Source of the DNA: Amborella trichopoda
Taxonomy: Eukaryota; Streptophyta; Magnoliopsida; Amborellales; Amborellaceae
Direction: 5' to 3'
NCBI RefSeq assembly: GCF_000471905.2
Contig: NW_006499751.1
Location: 5,905,046-5,969,045, forward strand
DNA: 64,000 nt
Part shown: one piece after another, positions 21,837 through 33,477 of the stretch
Numbering within the stretch: position 1 is the first letter of the stretch
How the letters are laid out: each line of letters begins with the position of its first letter
The notes under the pieces: model-generated
Database searches by the model: none
Seen by the model: only the letters and a program-made list of their open reading frames with translations
Told to the model about the DNA's origin: nothing
Position numbers and translations under genes: made by a program

Positions 21837-23489
21837 CACCCTGCTCTGTACAGTGGAAAGCGGCATACCCTGCTTCATATAACTATAACTTTCATACCGC
21901 AAAACAATTGGTGACGGTTTCAATATAAAAGTTTAAGCCAAAACATGTATCTTCTAACAAGCGAAATTTGAAACCATTTGGATTCCATTTGGTGATTCAA
22001 ATATTTGGGCCAACAAGGTGATCTTTCTGAATTTTATCAATAGTTCCCACAGTGACATACCTTCATGATTTATAGTTTAACTTTCAATCTAAAATTAATT
22101 TGAAAATATTTTCTTCATGAAAATTTTATCCCATTCAAAGATCTTTCAAATGGATTTTTTTTGGCCTAAAATGGATTTTGTTTGGTTAGTTAAAATCAGT
22201 GACCACAATGGTATTAGTGAAAAATCCAGGAAAACAGTCAACAATGATATACCTCCTCATTTTGAAATATAACTCTATTATTCTGAAGAACCTCAAAGTG
22301 GGAAAAAACAAAAAATTTACTAGACTCATACATCTTTCCAATGGCAGTGAATTGAGGTTAATCAGACCTCGTTTGTCTATTCAAAGGCCTCTTTGAAGAA
22401 CAGACATATTCCTAGAATTTCAGAGTAGCATATATCATGTCTGAAGAATACATTCCATAACCTTCGTTTCATGGTGAAGAACATAATAATAACCATTCTC
22501 TCATGATGTACACACATAACATGCATTTCTTACATAATCTAAGAATCATACATTCATTCACACATCCACCACTATCATTGAACAAAAGCCCCAAATTTTC
22601 AGTGAACAAGGTGTAAGGATTTTCTACATCACATATAATTCCATTGCTCATTTCACATACATAAATCCCCATGCATACTTATGACTACAATGCAATAGCA
22701 TTGGATCCGCTTACCTGAATACAAAGATGCCTTCTCCAAGTCTCTGCTCGTGGCTCTCACCCACCAAACAATGGTTGCCCTCCTACAGTCACTTCTTCAA
22801 CTGTCTTAAAGAGAGGAGAAATGATGGAAGAGTGAGTGGCGTGGGTGAGAGAAGAGGATTAATTGCTCTTATTTTTGGGGTGGTCCTCCAAGTTTCATCA
22901 AAAGACTGGAAAAGTGGCACTCACATCAGCATGCACTAACAAGTAGCACTTATAATCCATGCATATCAACAACACAGCTAGCGTTGGCACTTCTTCCTCT
23001 TCACAGCCAGCGCTGGTCACAACCTAGCCAGCGCTGGCACTTCTTCCTCTTCACAGCCGGTGCTGGTCACAACTCAGTCAGCCCTGGCACTTCTTCCTCT
23101 TCACAACCTGCGCTGGCACACAATTCAGCTGGTGCTGGCAAACAACTCAGTCAGCGTTGGCACACAACTCAGCCGGTGCTGGCACACAACTCAGTCGGCG
23201 CTGTTACACAACTCAGTCGGCACTGACACACAACTCAATCGGCACTGGCACACAACTCAGCCGGCACTGACCACACAACTCAGCTAGCAGTATCACACAA
23301 CTCAGTCGGCACTGGTACACAACTCAATCGGCACTGGTACACAACTCAGTCGGTGCTGGCACACAATTCAGCCGGTGCGGGCACACAACTCAGCCGGCGT
23401 GGGCACACAACTCAGTCGGCGCTTCCTCCTTCCCTCCTTCCTATCCCGTCATGCATTCTAACTCGTCGGGAAAAGTTTGGGTTGTCACA
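21837..23489 (-). mobile_element. 3' LTR of the Del-type element, truncated
   Basis: Starts (minus) with TGTGACAACCC next to the polypurine tract and matches 29.97-31.43 kb. The part equal to 28.0-29.97 kb is missing at 21,837, where L4 begins. Confidence 0.85.
22977..23430 (-). repeat. 22-bp minisatellite in the Del 3' LTR
   Basis: About 20 units, mostly 22 bp, of ACACAACTCAGCCGGCGCTGGC with variants. At the left edge they are interspersed with CACTTCTTCCTCTTCACAGC units. The same array is present in the 5' LTR. Confidence 0.9.
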
Positions 23490-23502
23490 TTATCCCCCCC
23501 TT
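23490..23502 (-). other. Polypurine tract of the Del-type element
   Basis: AAGGGGGGGATAA on the minus strand, directly before the LTR start TGTGACAACC. Priming site for plus-strand synthesis. Confidence 0.8.
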
Positions 23503-23529
23503 AAAAAAAAATTTGTCATCAAAATCATT

Positions 23530-23911
23530 AATCGAATAAATGGGGGTACAATGACCGAATTTCATCTTCTCACTCCCACATTGATTCTTCTCGTGATAAA
23601 ACTCGAACTAAATGAATCTCTTTGTGATGCAATACTTGAACCCTTCTGTCCATAATCTCAATTGGTTGCTCAACATAAGTTAAGTCTTCCCCGATTGGCA
23701 TCAGCTCATACTTCAAAACGTGGGACGGATTGAGCTGATACTTTCTCAATAATGAAACGTGAAAAACATTATGAATATTGGCCAACTCAGGCGGTAAGGC
23801 CAGTCGGTATGCCGCGACTCCGATTCTTTCCGATATTTCAAAGGGTCCAATGAATCGTAGACTTAGCTTCCATTTCTTTCCAAACCTCATAATACCCTTC
23901 CCTGGAGACAC
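23530..23911 (-). pseudogene. Integrase C-terminus with chromodomain remnant
   Basis: Minus-strand C-terminal integrase. The GPY/F-type block reads MRFGKKWKLSLRFIGPFEI and is followed by VAYRLALPPELANIHNVFHV and SLLRKYQLNPSHVL, as in Del/Tekay elements. The tail VRVLSREESMWE then, past a stop, EDEIRSLYPHLFD is a chromodomain shortened by a few residues compared with the usual VLWRNH..EEATWE form. Chromodomains guide integration to heterochromatin. Open from 23,911 to 23,570, then a TGA. Confidence 0.85.
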
Positions 23912-23977
23912 TTTTAAGAATACTCAATTACCTACTTCAAATTCAAGGCCCCTTCAGTAATTATCGGCATAACTCTT

Positions 23978-24950
23978 CTACCAACTCTGAGCTGTTTTAA
24001 GCCTTTCTAGAATTAGAGTGATCTTTTCTGATGTTTCTTGAACAATTTCCGGCCCTAAGAGTCTCCTTTCGGCGACTTCTTTCCAACACATCGGCAATCT
24101 GCACTTTCTCCCATATAAAGCTTCGAAAGGTGCCATTTGAATATTGGCCTGGAAACTGTTGTTGTATGCAAATTCCACTAAAGGTAGGTGATCGTTCCAA
24201 TTTCCTTTCAAGTCGGTAACACAGACCCTCAACATATCCTCTAAGGTCTGAACGGTCCTCTCTAACTGTCCATCAGTCTGAGGGTGAAAAGCAATACCGA
24301 AAGTAAGTCTTGTTCGCAAAGCTAATTGTAGACTGCTCCAAAACCTTGAAGTAAATCTAGAGTCCCTATCGAACACAATACTAACAGGTACTTCATGCAG
24401 CCTTACCATTTCCTTGACATACAGCTAGGTCAGTTTATCTAGGGTATAGGTAGTGCTGACCGGTAAGAAATGGGCAACCTTAGTTAATCGGTCCACAATA
24501 ACCCAAACATTGTCATGTCCCATGCCTGATCTTGGCAAACGGACACAAAGTCTATAGTGATGTGTTCCCACTTCCATTCAGGCACATGTAAGGGTTGTAA
24601 TAGTCCAGCAAGTCTCTAATGCTCAGCCTTTACTTGCTGACAAGTCAAACATTTAGAAACAAATTGTGCCACCTCTTTCTTTATGTTATTTCACAAAAGG
24701 TCTTCTTAAAATCTTGGTACATTTTTGTGCTTCCTGTGTGCACAGTATAATGGGAGTGATATGCTTCCTCTAGAATAGCCCTTTTTATGTTCTCATCAGT
24801 TGGGACGCATACCCATTCTCTACATTTTAATAAATCATCACTACCGACAGAAAAATCTCATTGTATTTCCTGCTTTAAGTCTCCCAGAATTTTACTCAAC
24901 TGGGGGTCTGCGTTCTAAGCTACCCTGATTTGTTGAAAGAGTTGAGGTTC
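23978..24950 (-). pseudogene. Integrase zinc-binding domain and catalytic core, decayed
   Basis: From 24,950 down, a broken HHCC region includes AYHSHYTVHTGSTKMYQDF (family form HSxYxxHPGSTKMY). The catalytic core is open at 24,409-23,978 with VFDRDSRFTSRFW (second Asp) and HPQTDGQLERTVQTLEDMLR (Glu). The first part of the core (24.64-24.41 kb), which should hold the first Asp, is scrambled by frameshifts. Confidence 0.8.
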
Positions 24951-25001
24951 CACCCTTATACCTGCAGTTATTTCTATCTCAGCACTAGAGGGTAAGGTCG
25001 G

Positions 25002-25452
25002 TCACCACTTCATGGCATCTCCTATCAGTTTCATTTCTCGGGCCATCAGATGTGCCACTGTTATTAAGGGTTTCCGACTCAAAGCATCGGCTACTACATT
25101 TGTCTTGCCCAGTTGGTAATTGATGGTGCAATCATAATCATTTAGTAAGTCCATCCATCTCCTTTGCCTCATATTCAACTCCATAATACTTGAGGCTCTT
25201 ATGATCTGTAAATATCTTGAACTGGGCTCCATAGAGATAATGCCTCCAAATCTTCAAGGCAAAAACCACAGCCGCAAGCTCTAAGTCATGAATTAGGTAA
25301 TTTTTCTTATGCGGCTTTAACTGTCTTGAGGCATAAGCTATAACTTTCTCTTGCTGCATTAATACACATCCTAATCCCTTATGGGAAGCATCAGTGTAGA
25401 CTACAAAGCATTCATTTCCTTCGGGCAAAATTAGTATTGGGGCTGTAGTCAA
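25002..25452 (-). pseudogene. RNase H domain
   Basis: Minus strand. [18 protein letters not shown] supplies the first Asp, [16 protein letters not shown] the Glu and FTDHKSLKY another Asp of RNase H. A frameshift near 25,170 moves the reading frame; the continuation [19 protein letters not shown] then KTNVVADALSRK is typical of gypsy elements. Degrades the RNA strand during reverse transcription. Confidence 0.85.
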
Positions 25453-25557
25453 TCTCTTCTTTAAGTCTTGGAAACTCTTCTCACAATCATCTGACCATAT
25501 AAATTTTACTCCTTTCTGGGTCAGGCGAGTTAAGGGAAATGCTATCTTTGAAAAGCC

Positions 25558-26318
25558 TTATACAAAATGCCTATAATATCCTGCTAGACCTAGAAAACTG
25601 CGAACTTCTGTCACATTTGTCGGTCTTCCCCATTTAAGCACGGCTTCAATCTTACAAGGGTCAACTGCGACCCCCTCTTTAAAAATAACATGCCCAAGGA
25701 AGACCTCACTTGAAAGCCAAAACTGGCTTTTTCCCAGCTTAACATATAACTTTTCTGTTTTTAGGGTCTGGAGGACCATCCTCAAATGCCTTTCATGCTT
25801 TTCTAGATTCCTCAAATTTACTAGAATGTCATCTATAAAAACCACCACAAAGTTATTACACACGCTATTCATCAAATCTGTAAAGACGGTCGAGGCATTA
25901 GTTAGCCCAAAGGGCATTACTAAGAACTCATAGTGACCATAACGAGTCCTGAATGCGGTCTTAAGTACATCTTCTTCCTTAACTCGTAGTTGATGGCAAC
26001 CTGATTGAAGGTCAATCTTGGAGAATACTTGGGGCCCTTGGAGTTGATCAAAAAGGTCATCAATTCTAGGCAAAGGCTACTTATTTTTCACAGTGACCTG
26101 GTTCAGTTGTCGATAGTCTATACATAGCCTCAAAGACCCATCCTTCTTTTTAACAAATAAAACAGGTGCACCCCAGGGTGACACACTGGGTCGAATAACT
26201 CTTGTAATTGCTCTTTTAACTCCTTTAGTTCAGTTGGGGCCATTCTATAAGGGGCTTTGGAGATGGGGATGATACCAGAAACCACATCTATCTCAAACTC
26301 TATTTCTCTAGTGGGCAA
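25558..26318 (-). pseudogene. Reverse transcriptase
   Basis: Minus strand. The N-terminal block [19 protein letters not shown] is at 26,318-26,200. After a frameshift near 26,150 the fingers/palm follow: [36 protein letters not shown], the catalytic VVFIDDILV, and [18 protein letters not shown]. The catalytic FIDD is intact but the protein as a whole is not, because of stops at 26.13 kb and near 25.56 kb. Confidence 0.9.
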
Positions 26319-26582
26319 AGAAGTTAACTCTTCAGGAAAAACCTACGGATACTCTCTCACCATCGGTATCTCTTCTAACTTAGACCGATCATCCCATTTT
26401 TCCACTACGTAAGCTAGATATCCAACACAAATTTTAATCGGCAAACGGGAAGCCCGAATTGTCAGAATAAAATGAAGAGGAGGAACATCCTTGACACCAA
26501 TAAAGTTCAACTCAGGCTGGTTAGGGCATCTAAAGGTTATAGTCTTATCACGACAATTTACAATAGCATGATGTGTGGATAG

Positions 26583-26993
26583 TCAATCCATGCCCAAAAT
26601 AACATCAAAGTCTTGGATATTTAACAATATCAAATCTATATCCATCTCACACCCGTCAAGTAAAACCCCACAATATATATAAACAGTATCAGTTTCTATA
26701 AATCCCCCCATAGGTGTGCATACTACCAATATACAGTCAAGTAAAGAAGGCCTAGCATTTATGTGGCATGCAAAGTGAGGTGCAACAAAAGAGTGTGTGG
26801 ATCCAAGATCAACTAAGATTTTTGCTTCAATGCGACAAACAGAGAGCATACCTTGGATAACAGAAGTTGATGCCTTGGCTTCCTGCTCAGTGAGAGCAAA
26901 CACCCGACCTTGAGTCTTTGGTCGATTTTCTAGCCCCTTTACTGAACAATCTCTAATCTGGTGGCCCGGCTTGCCATGAAATAAATTGACCAA
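26583..26993 (-). pseudogene. Aspartic protease of the Del-type element
   Basis: Minus strand, open over 136 codons. It starts with HGKPGHQIRDCS, which resembles a knuckle half. The active-site loop reads ILVDLGSTHSF (about 26,825-26,790), where the family has D-S-G; the Ser is replaced by Leu, a likely inactivating change. It ends in DFDVILGMD, the conserved second Gly-rich block. Confidence 0.85.
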
Positions 26994-27061
26994 AATACCC
27001 CCAAAAAGATTCAGGGGGTATTTTGGTCAATTTGTTACCTGAAGCACGCCCCAGTCTTCCT

Positions 27062-27923
27062 TCAGCAATCAGCTGCCAAGTGATTATCCTTCCCACAGTG
27101 TGGACATGTCGGACGTCGATTCTCTCTTACATCGCCCGGTAACATCCTATGAATCTTCTTGCTCCTCTGATTTTTTCTTCCCCTAAAGTTCCTCCTTGGG
27201 GGTGGTCGAGCTTTGCCCCCAACCCGGGACTCTTCGTCTTCCCTTTCTACCTTCATGGTTAGATCCACTAAAGGGTAAAAGGTCTTTAAATTGGCTGATA
27301 TTACCCCCTTTCTTATTTCTGACCTAAGGCCTCTTTCGAACTTACTGGCCTTCTATGCCTCGGTATTAATGATGTGTGGCGCATACCTTGACAACTCAGC
27401 AAACTTGGCTGCATACTACTCCACAGTTAAATTCCCTTGTTGCAGCTCGATAAACTCTACTTCTTTTCTTTCCCCCACGAATCAGAAAATTACTTTTCAT
27501 TGAAGGCTTCTAGAAAATTCTCCCAGGTCATTTATGTCCATGACCTTCCCTTTCCCAAGATTGTTCCACCAAGCCCCACCAGTGCTCAACATCCCATTCA
27601 AGCATGAAAGTGCTTAGCCTTACTTTCTGCTCATCAGTGTAGTTTAAAACCTTTAATATTTTCTCCATTTGTCTTCTCCATCTATTCGCCTTTGCTACTC
27701 CCCAAAGCCCTAAGAAGGCCGGAGGAGCCAACCTGCTAAACTTCTCCATTAAGCTACAATCATTCGAATCAGGGGCAGGGGCAGATGGAGCTTGCATAAC
27801 TTCCTTCATCATTTGCGTCATAGCTCCTAAAGTCTTGGCAAACTCTCTGAGGGCATCGATGTCTTCATTACTAGAGCTGACATTGTTGGCCCTCGTCCTC
27901 GGCATCTTCAATCTAAGACACAA
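27062..27923 (-). pseudogene. gag: gag of the Del-type element
   Basis: Minus strand. Begins with MPRTRANN and contains SLMEKFSRLAPPAFLG and RRQMEKILKVLNYTDEQKV, then EWDVEHWWGLVEQSWE of the gag core. After frameshifts and stops come FAELSRYAPHIINTEA and GLRSEIRKGV. A basic region follows, ending in the CCHC knuckle CPHCGKDNHLAADC (27,103-27,062). Confidence 0.85.
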
Positions 27924-28000
27924 ACATTCAGTTACTAATCTACCTAAAACTACTCTAAAGGCACCGCTAAACTCCCAAGGCCAAGAACCTAAACTTAGCT

Positions 28001-28012
28001 GCTCTCATACCA
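28001..28012 (-). other. Primer-binding site, initiator tRNA-Met type
   Basis: TGGTATGAGAGC on the minus strand, one mismatch from the usual TGGTATCAGAGC complementary to initiator tRNA-Met. A 4-base spacer separates it from the LTR end. Confidence 0.85.
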
Positions 28013-28929
28013 TAACTGTCACCCCCTGATACCCGTCGGAGGGCGACAGAGTGCTGGATCGTGACCAGAGGTCGCGAATGTAACTCAGGTGGGAGTGACA
28101 TCAATGCATAAAAACACGGAATCGAGAGAAAACCATGAAAGGAAACTAGAATAAATCCATTCATCAAACAAATCTCAATCCAAAAGGTATAGTCATTTCA
28201 TTCATTCACAATCAAAAGTTTTTATAATTTCTTTGAGGCACTACTGGCCTAAAAATACACAAAATGAAGTATACATCATATCGCTGATATCATCAAAACA
28301 TACTGTGGAAGTCTTCGAAAAACGGCTATGCTCACTTCTTAATTTCGGGCTTCAAGCCCTCAAAACAGCCTCCCACCTTTTGCACAGCTGCTACCACCCT
28401 TCACTCTATAGTTAAGAGATTAAGATAGAATGAGCTAAAAGCCCAGTAAGCAGATCACTACCCTTGAATTCCTAACTAACATTATATACATAGTAACATA
28501 CCCATAGTTTATCAGATATCATATTTGCCTTGTTGAGTAAGTCACATATCAAAGTATACATGAATAATATATAAAAAGGGTGAGGATCAGTTAAAAGAGC
28601 ATTACTTATTCTCAAGATGATATCTACCTTTACGCATATCACAGTTACAGTCAAATCTTCTTACAGAATTCTGACAAGTCGAACAGATATTCTTACATAA
28701 TATAGAATTCAGACAAGCAGAATAGATAAGTTACCCCAAAAGTAGAAGCCACATCGATCAAGCTAAGCCAATCCTGAGCTTGGGACTTCTAAGACAATGA
28801 CAAGTGGGGGCCCCACTTCATAATGCCCTTACTCACGCACACATTCCCCAGCGCGCTTTGGGGTTTTTGATAGGCTGAGGCTTTGCAAGACACGACCCTC
28901 ACTTGTACCTGAGGTAAGAGGGTGTTACA

Positions 28930-29650
28930 CTACCATTGGAGAACCCATTGCGTAGTGCCCATAACGAATCAGGGGGGGTGACCCTCCCAGTTATTACAGA
29001 AATACATCTCGACTCCACTCCTATCATAGGAGTCGAGGTACATAAATACCAGACTACCAATGGAGGACCCATTGCATAGCGCTCACAAAGTCAGAGCATC
29101 CACTACCAATGGAGGACCCATTGCATAGTGGTCGGAATCACAGAATAACAGAATTCATATAACAGAATCTTAATATCCACTACCAATGGACCCAATGCGT
29201 AATGGCCAAAATCACATAATAATAGAATTCATAAAACAGAATCAGAATATCTACTACCAATGGCCCATTGCGTAGTGGCCAGAATCACAGAATAACAGAA
29301 TTCATATAACCGAATCAAAATATCCACAAACAATGGAGGACCTGCGTAGTGGCCAGAATCACAGAATAACAAAATTCATATAACAGAATCAGAATATCCA
29401 CTACCAATGGAGGACCCATTATGTGGTGACCGGAATCACAGAATACAGAATCAGAATATCCATTACCAATGGAAGACCCATTGCATAGTGGCCGAAATCA
29501 CATAATAACAGAATTCATATAATATAATTAGAATATTCACTACAAATGGATGATCCATTGCTTAGTGGCCGGAATCACAAAATAATAGAACTCATATAAC
29601 AGAATAAGAATATCCACTACCAATGGTAGACCCATTGCGTAGTGGCTCAA
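28930..29650 (-). repeat. 75-bp tandem array in the Del 5' LTR
   Basis: About eight or nine units with a core CCACTACCAATGGAGGACCC followed by TTGCATAGTGGCC and an A-rich CAGAATAACAGAATTCATA block. Starts are near 29,101, 29,176, 29,252, 29,323, 29,397, 29,460, 29,538 and 29,614. The 3' LTR lacks this part. Confidence 0.9.
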
Positions 29651-31019
29651 AATCAGTATTCATATAGCAGAATTAGACATTATCAGTATCACATTTTTAA
29701 CAGTATCAGATTCATATTGTATCAGTATCAACATTACTTGATCACATTATCAAAGTCACGAAATCTCAGTGTCATTGTCACATTTCCTAAAATTTAAGGC
29801 AGTGACATTTGATCAAAACATGGTCATAAACCCCAATTCCTTTAGAAGCTAAAGACGGTTCCAAAACAAATTATGTACTTGACACACCTACCCATCAAAT
29901 GGGAGTGATTTGAAGATAATTGGGCACCGTTTGGCCCCTCAAAAGTTCTAAGAGGTGAGGGTTAACTAGCTGCACCCTGTTGTGTAGAGTGGGCAACAAC
30001 ATACCCTGCTTCATATCACTATAACTTTCAAACCGCTAGACAATTGGCGATGGTTTCAAAATAAATTTTTAATCCAAAACATATATCTTTCTAACAAGCC
30101 AAATTTTAAATCATTTGGATTTCATTTGATAGTTCAAAGATTTGTGCCAAATAAGGTGATCTTTCTGAATTTTATCAATACTGCCCATGGTAACACACCT
30201 TCATAATTTGAAGTTTAACTTTCAATCTAAAAAGACTTTCAAAATAATTTCTTCATGAAAATTTTAGCCCATTCAAATATATTTCATTTGGTTAGTTTAA
30301 ATCAGTGACCACAGTGGTATTAGTGAAAAATCCAGGAAAACAGTCAACAGTGATATACCTCCTCATTTTGAAACATAACTCCATTTTTATGAAGAATCTC
30401 AACTGTGGAAAAAAACAAACATTTTACTAGACTCATACATATTTCCAATGGCGATAATTTAAGGTTAATCAAACCCCATTTGGCTATTCAAAAGCTTCTT
30501 TCAAAACACACATATTCCTGGAATTTCAGAGTAGCATATATCATGTCTCAAGAATACATTCCATAACCTTCCTTTCATGGTGAAGAACATAATAACAATC
30601 ATTCTCTCATTACGTACACACACAATATGCATTTCTTACATAATCTAATAATCATATATTCATTTACACATCCACCACTATCATCGAACAAAAGCTCCAA
30701 ATTTTCAGTGAACAAGGAATGGAAATGGAATGGAAATGGATCCACTTACCAGAATACAAAGGTGCCTTCTCCAACCCTCTGCTCACGGCTCTCACCCTCC
30801 AAACAATGGTTGTCGTCCTACAGTCTCTTCTTCAATGCTTGTATCTTACATAGAGGAGAAAAGAGGGAAGAGTGAGTGGTGTGTGTGAGAGAAGAGGCTT
30901 AAGTACTCTTATTTTTGAGGTGGTGGTCCAAGTGTCATCAAAAGACTTAAAATCTGGACAAGTGGCACTCACATCAGCGTGCATCTAACAAGTGACACTC
31001 ATAATCCATGCATACCTGC

Positions 31020-31365
31020 AACACAGCCGGCGCTGACACTTCTTCCTCTTCACAGTTGGAGCTGGCACTTCTTCCTCTTCACAGCCGGCGCCGGTCGCAA
31101 CTCAGCCGGCCCTGGCACTTCTTCCTCTTCACAGCCAGCGCTGGCACACAACCCAGTCAGTGCTGTCACACAACTCAACCGACGTTGGCACACAACTCAG
31201 CCGAAGCTGGCACCCAACTCAGCCGGCGTTGGAACCCAACTCAGCCAAAGCTGGCAACCAACTCAGCCGGCGTTGGAACCCAACTCAGCCGACGCTGGCA
31301 CACTACTCAGTCGGCGCTGGCACACAACTCAACAAGTGCTGGCACATAACTCAACTGGCGCTGCC
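31020..31365 (-). repeat. 22-bp minisatellite in the Del 5' LTR
   Basis: The same unit as at 22,977-23,430 but fewer copies and with local variants such as CCAACTCAGCCGAAGCTGG. This records divergence between the two LTRs. Confidence 0.9.
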
Positions 31366-31433
31366 TCCTTCCTTCCTTCCTATCCTGTCGTGCATTCTAA
31401 CTGGCGGCAAAAATTTTGGGTTGTCACACTAAC

Positions 31434-31671
31434 CCTGAGAAAAAGGGGGGAATCCTCCTCCTCTCGTCCATTGACAACCTGCTTGAAAACCTTCCCCTTG
31501 CCTTTGGAGATCACGTTGTCCTTCTTAAGAGCCTTGAAAGCCTAAGGATGGGTGCAATAAAAGCCCGTAAAAACAGAGGGAAGATGATGTAGAAGGGAGA
31601 GGATGAAGGTGAGAGGAAGAAAATTGAGTTTGAAATATGAGAGAAGCATGGGAGGGGGATGATTTTTATAG
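31434..31671 (-). pseudogene. Promoter and 5' end of an antisense gene in element D
   Basis: On the minus strand a TATA box (CTATAAAAATC, 31,671-31,661) is followed by a CT-rich leader. An open stretch then reads AFKALKKDNVISKGKGKVF and GREEEDSPLF, and breaks at the Del LTR. Antisense genes in this place are known in Tat elements (for example Grande and RIRE2). Its product cannot be told from 40 residues. There is no clear start ATG. Confidence 0.4.
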
Positions 31672-32194
31672 AAAAAAAAAGAAACCCAACCCAAAACGCG
31701 TCCTATAGTTATCCATTTTGTCAAACAGCGGGTTTAGATAATCCTAAAACTAAGAAAAATCCTAAAGAAAATTTTTTAAGGTCTGAGGTCTGGGTGACAT
31801 GCCCCGTGTCGCCCAATTCCATACTCAGACTTGGGTGACAGCACCCGTGTCGCCCACACATTTTTTTGAAAAAAGTCACTGTTTCATCCCTTTGTTCAAA
31901 ATAATAATAATAAAAAAAAAAATTATGGGCGACACCAGCCACGTCGCTCAGCCTGTGAGGGCGGCACACCTCGTGTCATCCATATATTTTTTCCAAAATT
32001 TTGATTTTTTTATTCCCCCATGTTTTACTTAATTAAAAAAAAATAGCGAGGTGACACCACCTGTGTCACCCAAAACGTTTTTCTCGAAAATACCCCCACT
32101 TGATTTTAGGGTCTTCCAGGGATGGTTCTTGGTGTTGTCATGTATTTTTAAGACCGTTTTAAAAAAAATTTAATTAATTTTCAAAAAATTTAAC

Positions 32195-32720
32195 CTCTCC
32201 TCAGTGCCACGAGCCTAAACTGCCAACCAATTTTCAAAAATAAAAATATTTTCAAACATATTAATTAATTTTTCAAAAATTTCAAATGCTCCTTAATGAC
32301 ATGAGCCTAAACTGCCAACTAATTTTCGAAAAAAGTAAAAATTTCAAAAATTCAAAAAAAGAGAAAAATACGCCCCCTGATGGCATGAGCCTAAACGGCT
32401 AATCCATTTTCCAAAAAATAAAAAAATTCAAAAAAAATAAAATAAAAAAGATAATACTCCTTGGTGGCATGAGCCTAAACTGCCAACCAAAGTCCAATCC
32501 AAGGCACAACCACCTTGTTCAATGGAAAAATGTCAAACTCGTGCGACGTAAAAGAGCCGAGAGAGGAAAAACGTCAAACTCGTGTGACGTAAAAGAGCCG
32601 AGATGGGAAAAATGTCAAACTCATGCGACGTGAAAGTTAGGGTGTATCCAGTTCAATATCAAACTCGTGCGACGTAAACGAGCCGAGGCAAGTAACGTCT
32701 ATCCCCATATGACATAAAAC
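32195..32720 (+). repeat. Two interspersed arrays in element D
   Basis: First array: four units about 85-95 bp apart, each with GGCATGAGCCTAAACTGCCA followed by AT-rich spacer (32,203; 32,297; 32,380; 32,464). Second array: about four units of 42 bp with GTCAAACTCGTGCGACGTAA and AAGAGCCGAG (32,530-32,690). The CATGAGCCTAAACTGC core resembles the CATGACCTTAAACTGC core of the family G LTR. Confidence 0.75.
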
Positions 32721-33477
32721 GGGTGTATTCTATCTATCCCCATATTGACATAAAAGGGTCGGGTGTATGGTCCATTCTCTGCATGACGCTAAACTGCTTA
32801 GAGGGCTCTATGGTTGTAGGCGTTAAAACTACTAACCAACCATGTTTTCTGAAATATCTTTCCCTTTTCAAAAGTTTCACTATATGTCCATGTTTTCAAA
32901 AACTTTAATTTCTTTATTAAAACCGTAACTTGTCCCTACTCTGGGTTCTATTTCAAATCTCCTCCTACCTTCAAAATTGCTAAAAGACTTTTAAAAATGA
33001 AGGAGCTTGGACACTCGTACATGACGATTACCGCGTTTGCCGCGATTGCCACCTTGCTGCCTCATCTCTCACTTCGGATTCGACCAGACAAGTTTCTTCC
33101 GATAGAAAGCCTTCCCTATAGACAGCCTTAGAAAACCCAAAGGAGATCAAAGAAAATGTCAAGGTTAAAAAATTCAAATTTTGAAAACCCCTGAACTTAA
33201 GTCGCATGGTTAGAAAATCTAACTCGAGTTTTAAGCTTGTGTAACTCACCGACATCTCACGTCGAAAATCCTAAGAGGAAAAATGCCCTAGGTGGGTGAG
33301 CTCGGTGAGAACAATAACTTGGAGGGATAGTTGGTGTGTCCCCTGACCATATGACTTCAAGACAAAATTTAAAATTTCTGCTTTGTCTTTGACGTTTAGC
33401 TGGCCCTCGATGGACAGGGAACGCCAAAGTGTCTACTTCTTTGCCACTCACCTGTCCGCCGAAGGACAGGGAGTACC

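Larger units (their letters stand above)
21837..31428 (-). mobile_element. Del/Tekay-type Ty3/gypsy chromovirus, full set of decayed domains
   Basis: A minus-strand element with 5' LTR 28,017-31,428, a tRNA-iMet-type primer-binding site, gag with CCHC knuckle, protease, reverse transcriptase, RNase H, integrase with GPY/F-like block and chromodomain remnant, a polypurine tract, and a truncated 3' LTR 21,837-23,489. Domain order gag-PR-RT-RH-INT and the chromodomain tail identify Ty3/gypsy, chromovirus branch; the sequence style fits Del/Tekay. Every domain contains stops or frameshifts, so it is dead. It could be a source type of enzymes in this genome, but its LTRs and primer site do not match family G. 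Confidence 0.85.
28017..31428 (-). mobile_element. 5' LTR of the Del-type element
   Basis: About 3.4 kb, TGTGACAACC ... GGGGTGACA on the minus strand, with short inverted ends (GTGACA/TGTCAC). It contains the 75-bp array and the 22-bp minisatellite. Confidence 0.85.
31429..33477 (+). mobile_element. 3' internal region of Tat-like element D
   Basis: The region before a clear polypurine tract and LTR start at 33,491, hence the 3' part of a plus-strand element cut off by the Del element at 31,429. There is no sense coding region. It holds an antisense gene start (separate entry), hairpin-forming GGGTGACA/TGTCGCCC units at 31.79-32.07 kb, an AT-rich repeat region and a 42-bp array. The open frames at 31.72-32.03 kb follow these repeats and are not supported as genes. 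Confidence 0.55.

Noticed and set aside
22977-23430. Collagen-like or repeat protein genes over the 22-bp minisatellite
   Set aside because: All three frames are open because of the repeat. It sits inside the Del LTR and is mirrored in the other LTR.
28930-29650. CRISPR-like array
   Set aside because: The spacing is regular, but repeat and intervening sequence both recur, so this is a simple tandem array in an LTR of a plant retrotransposon. No cas genes.
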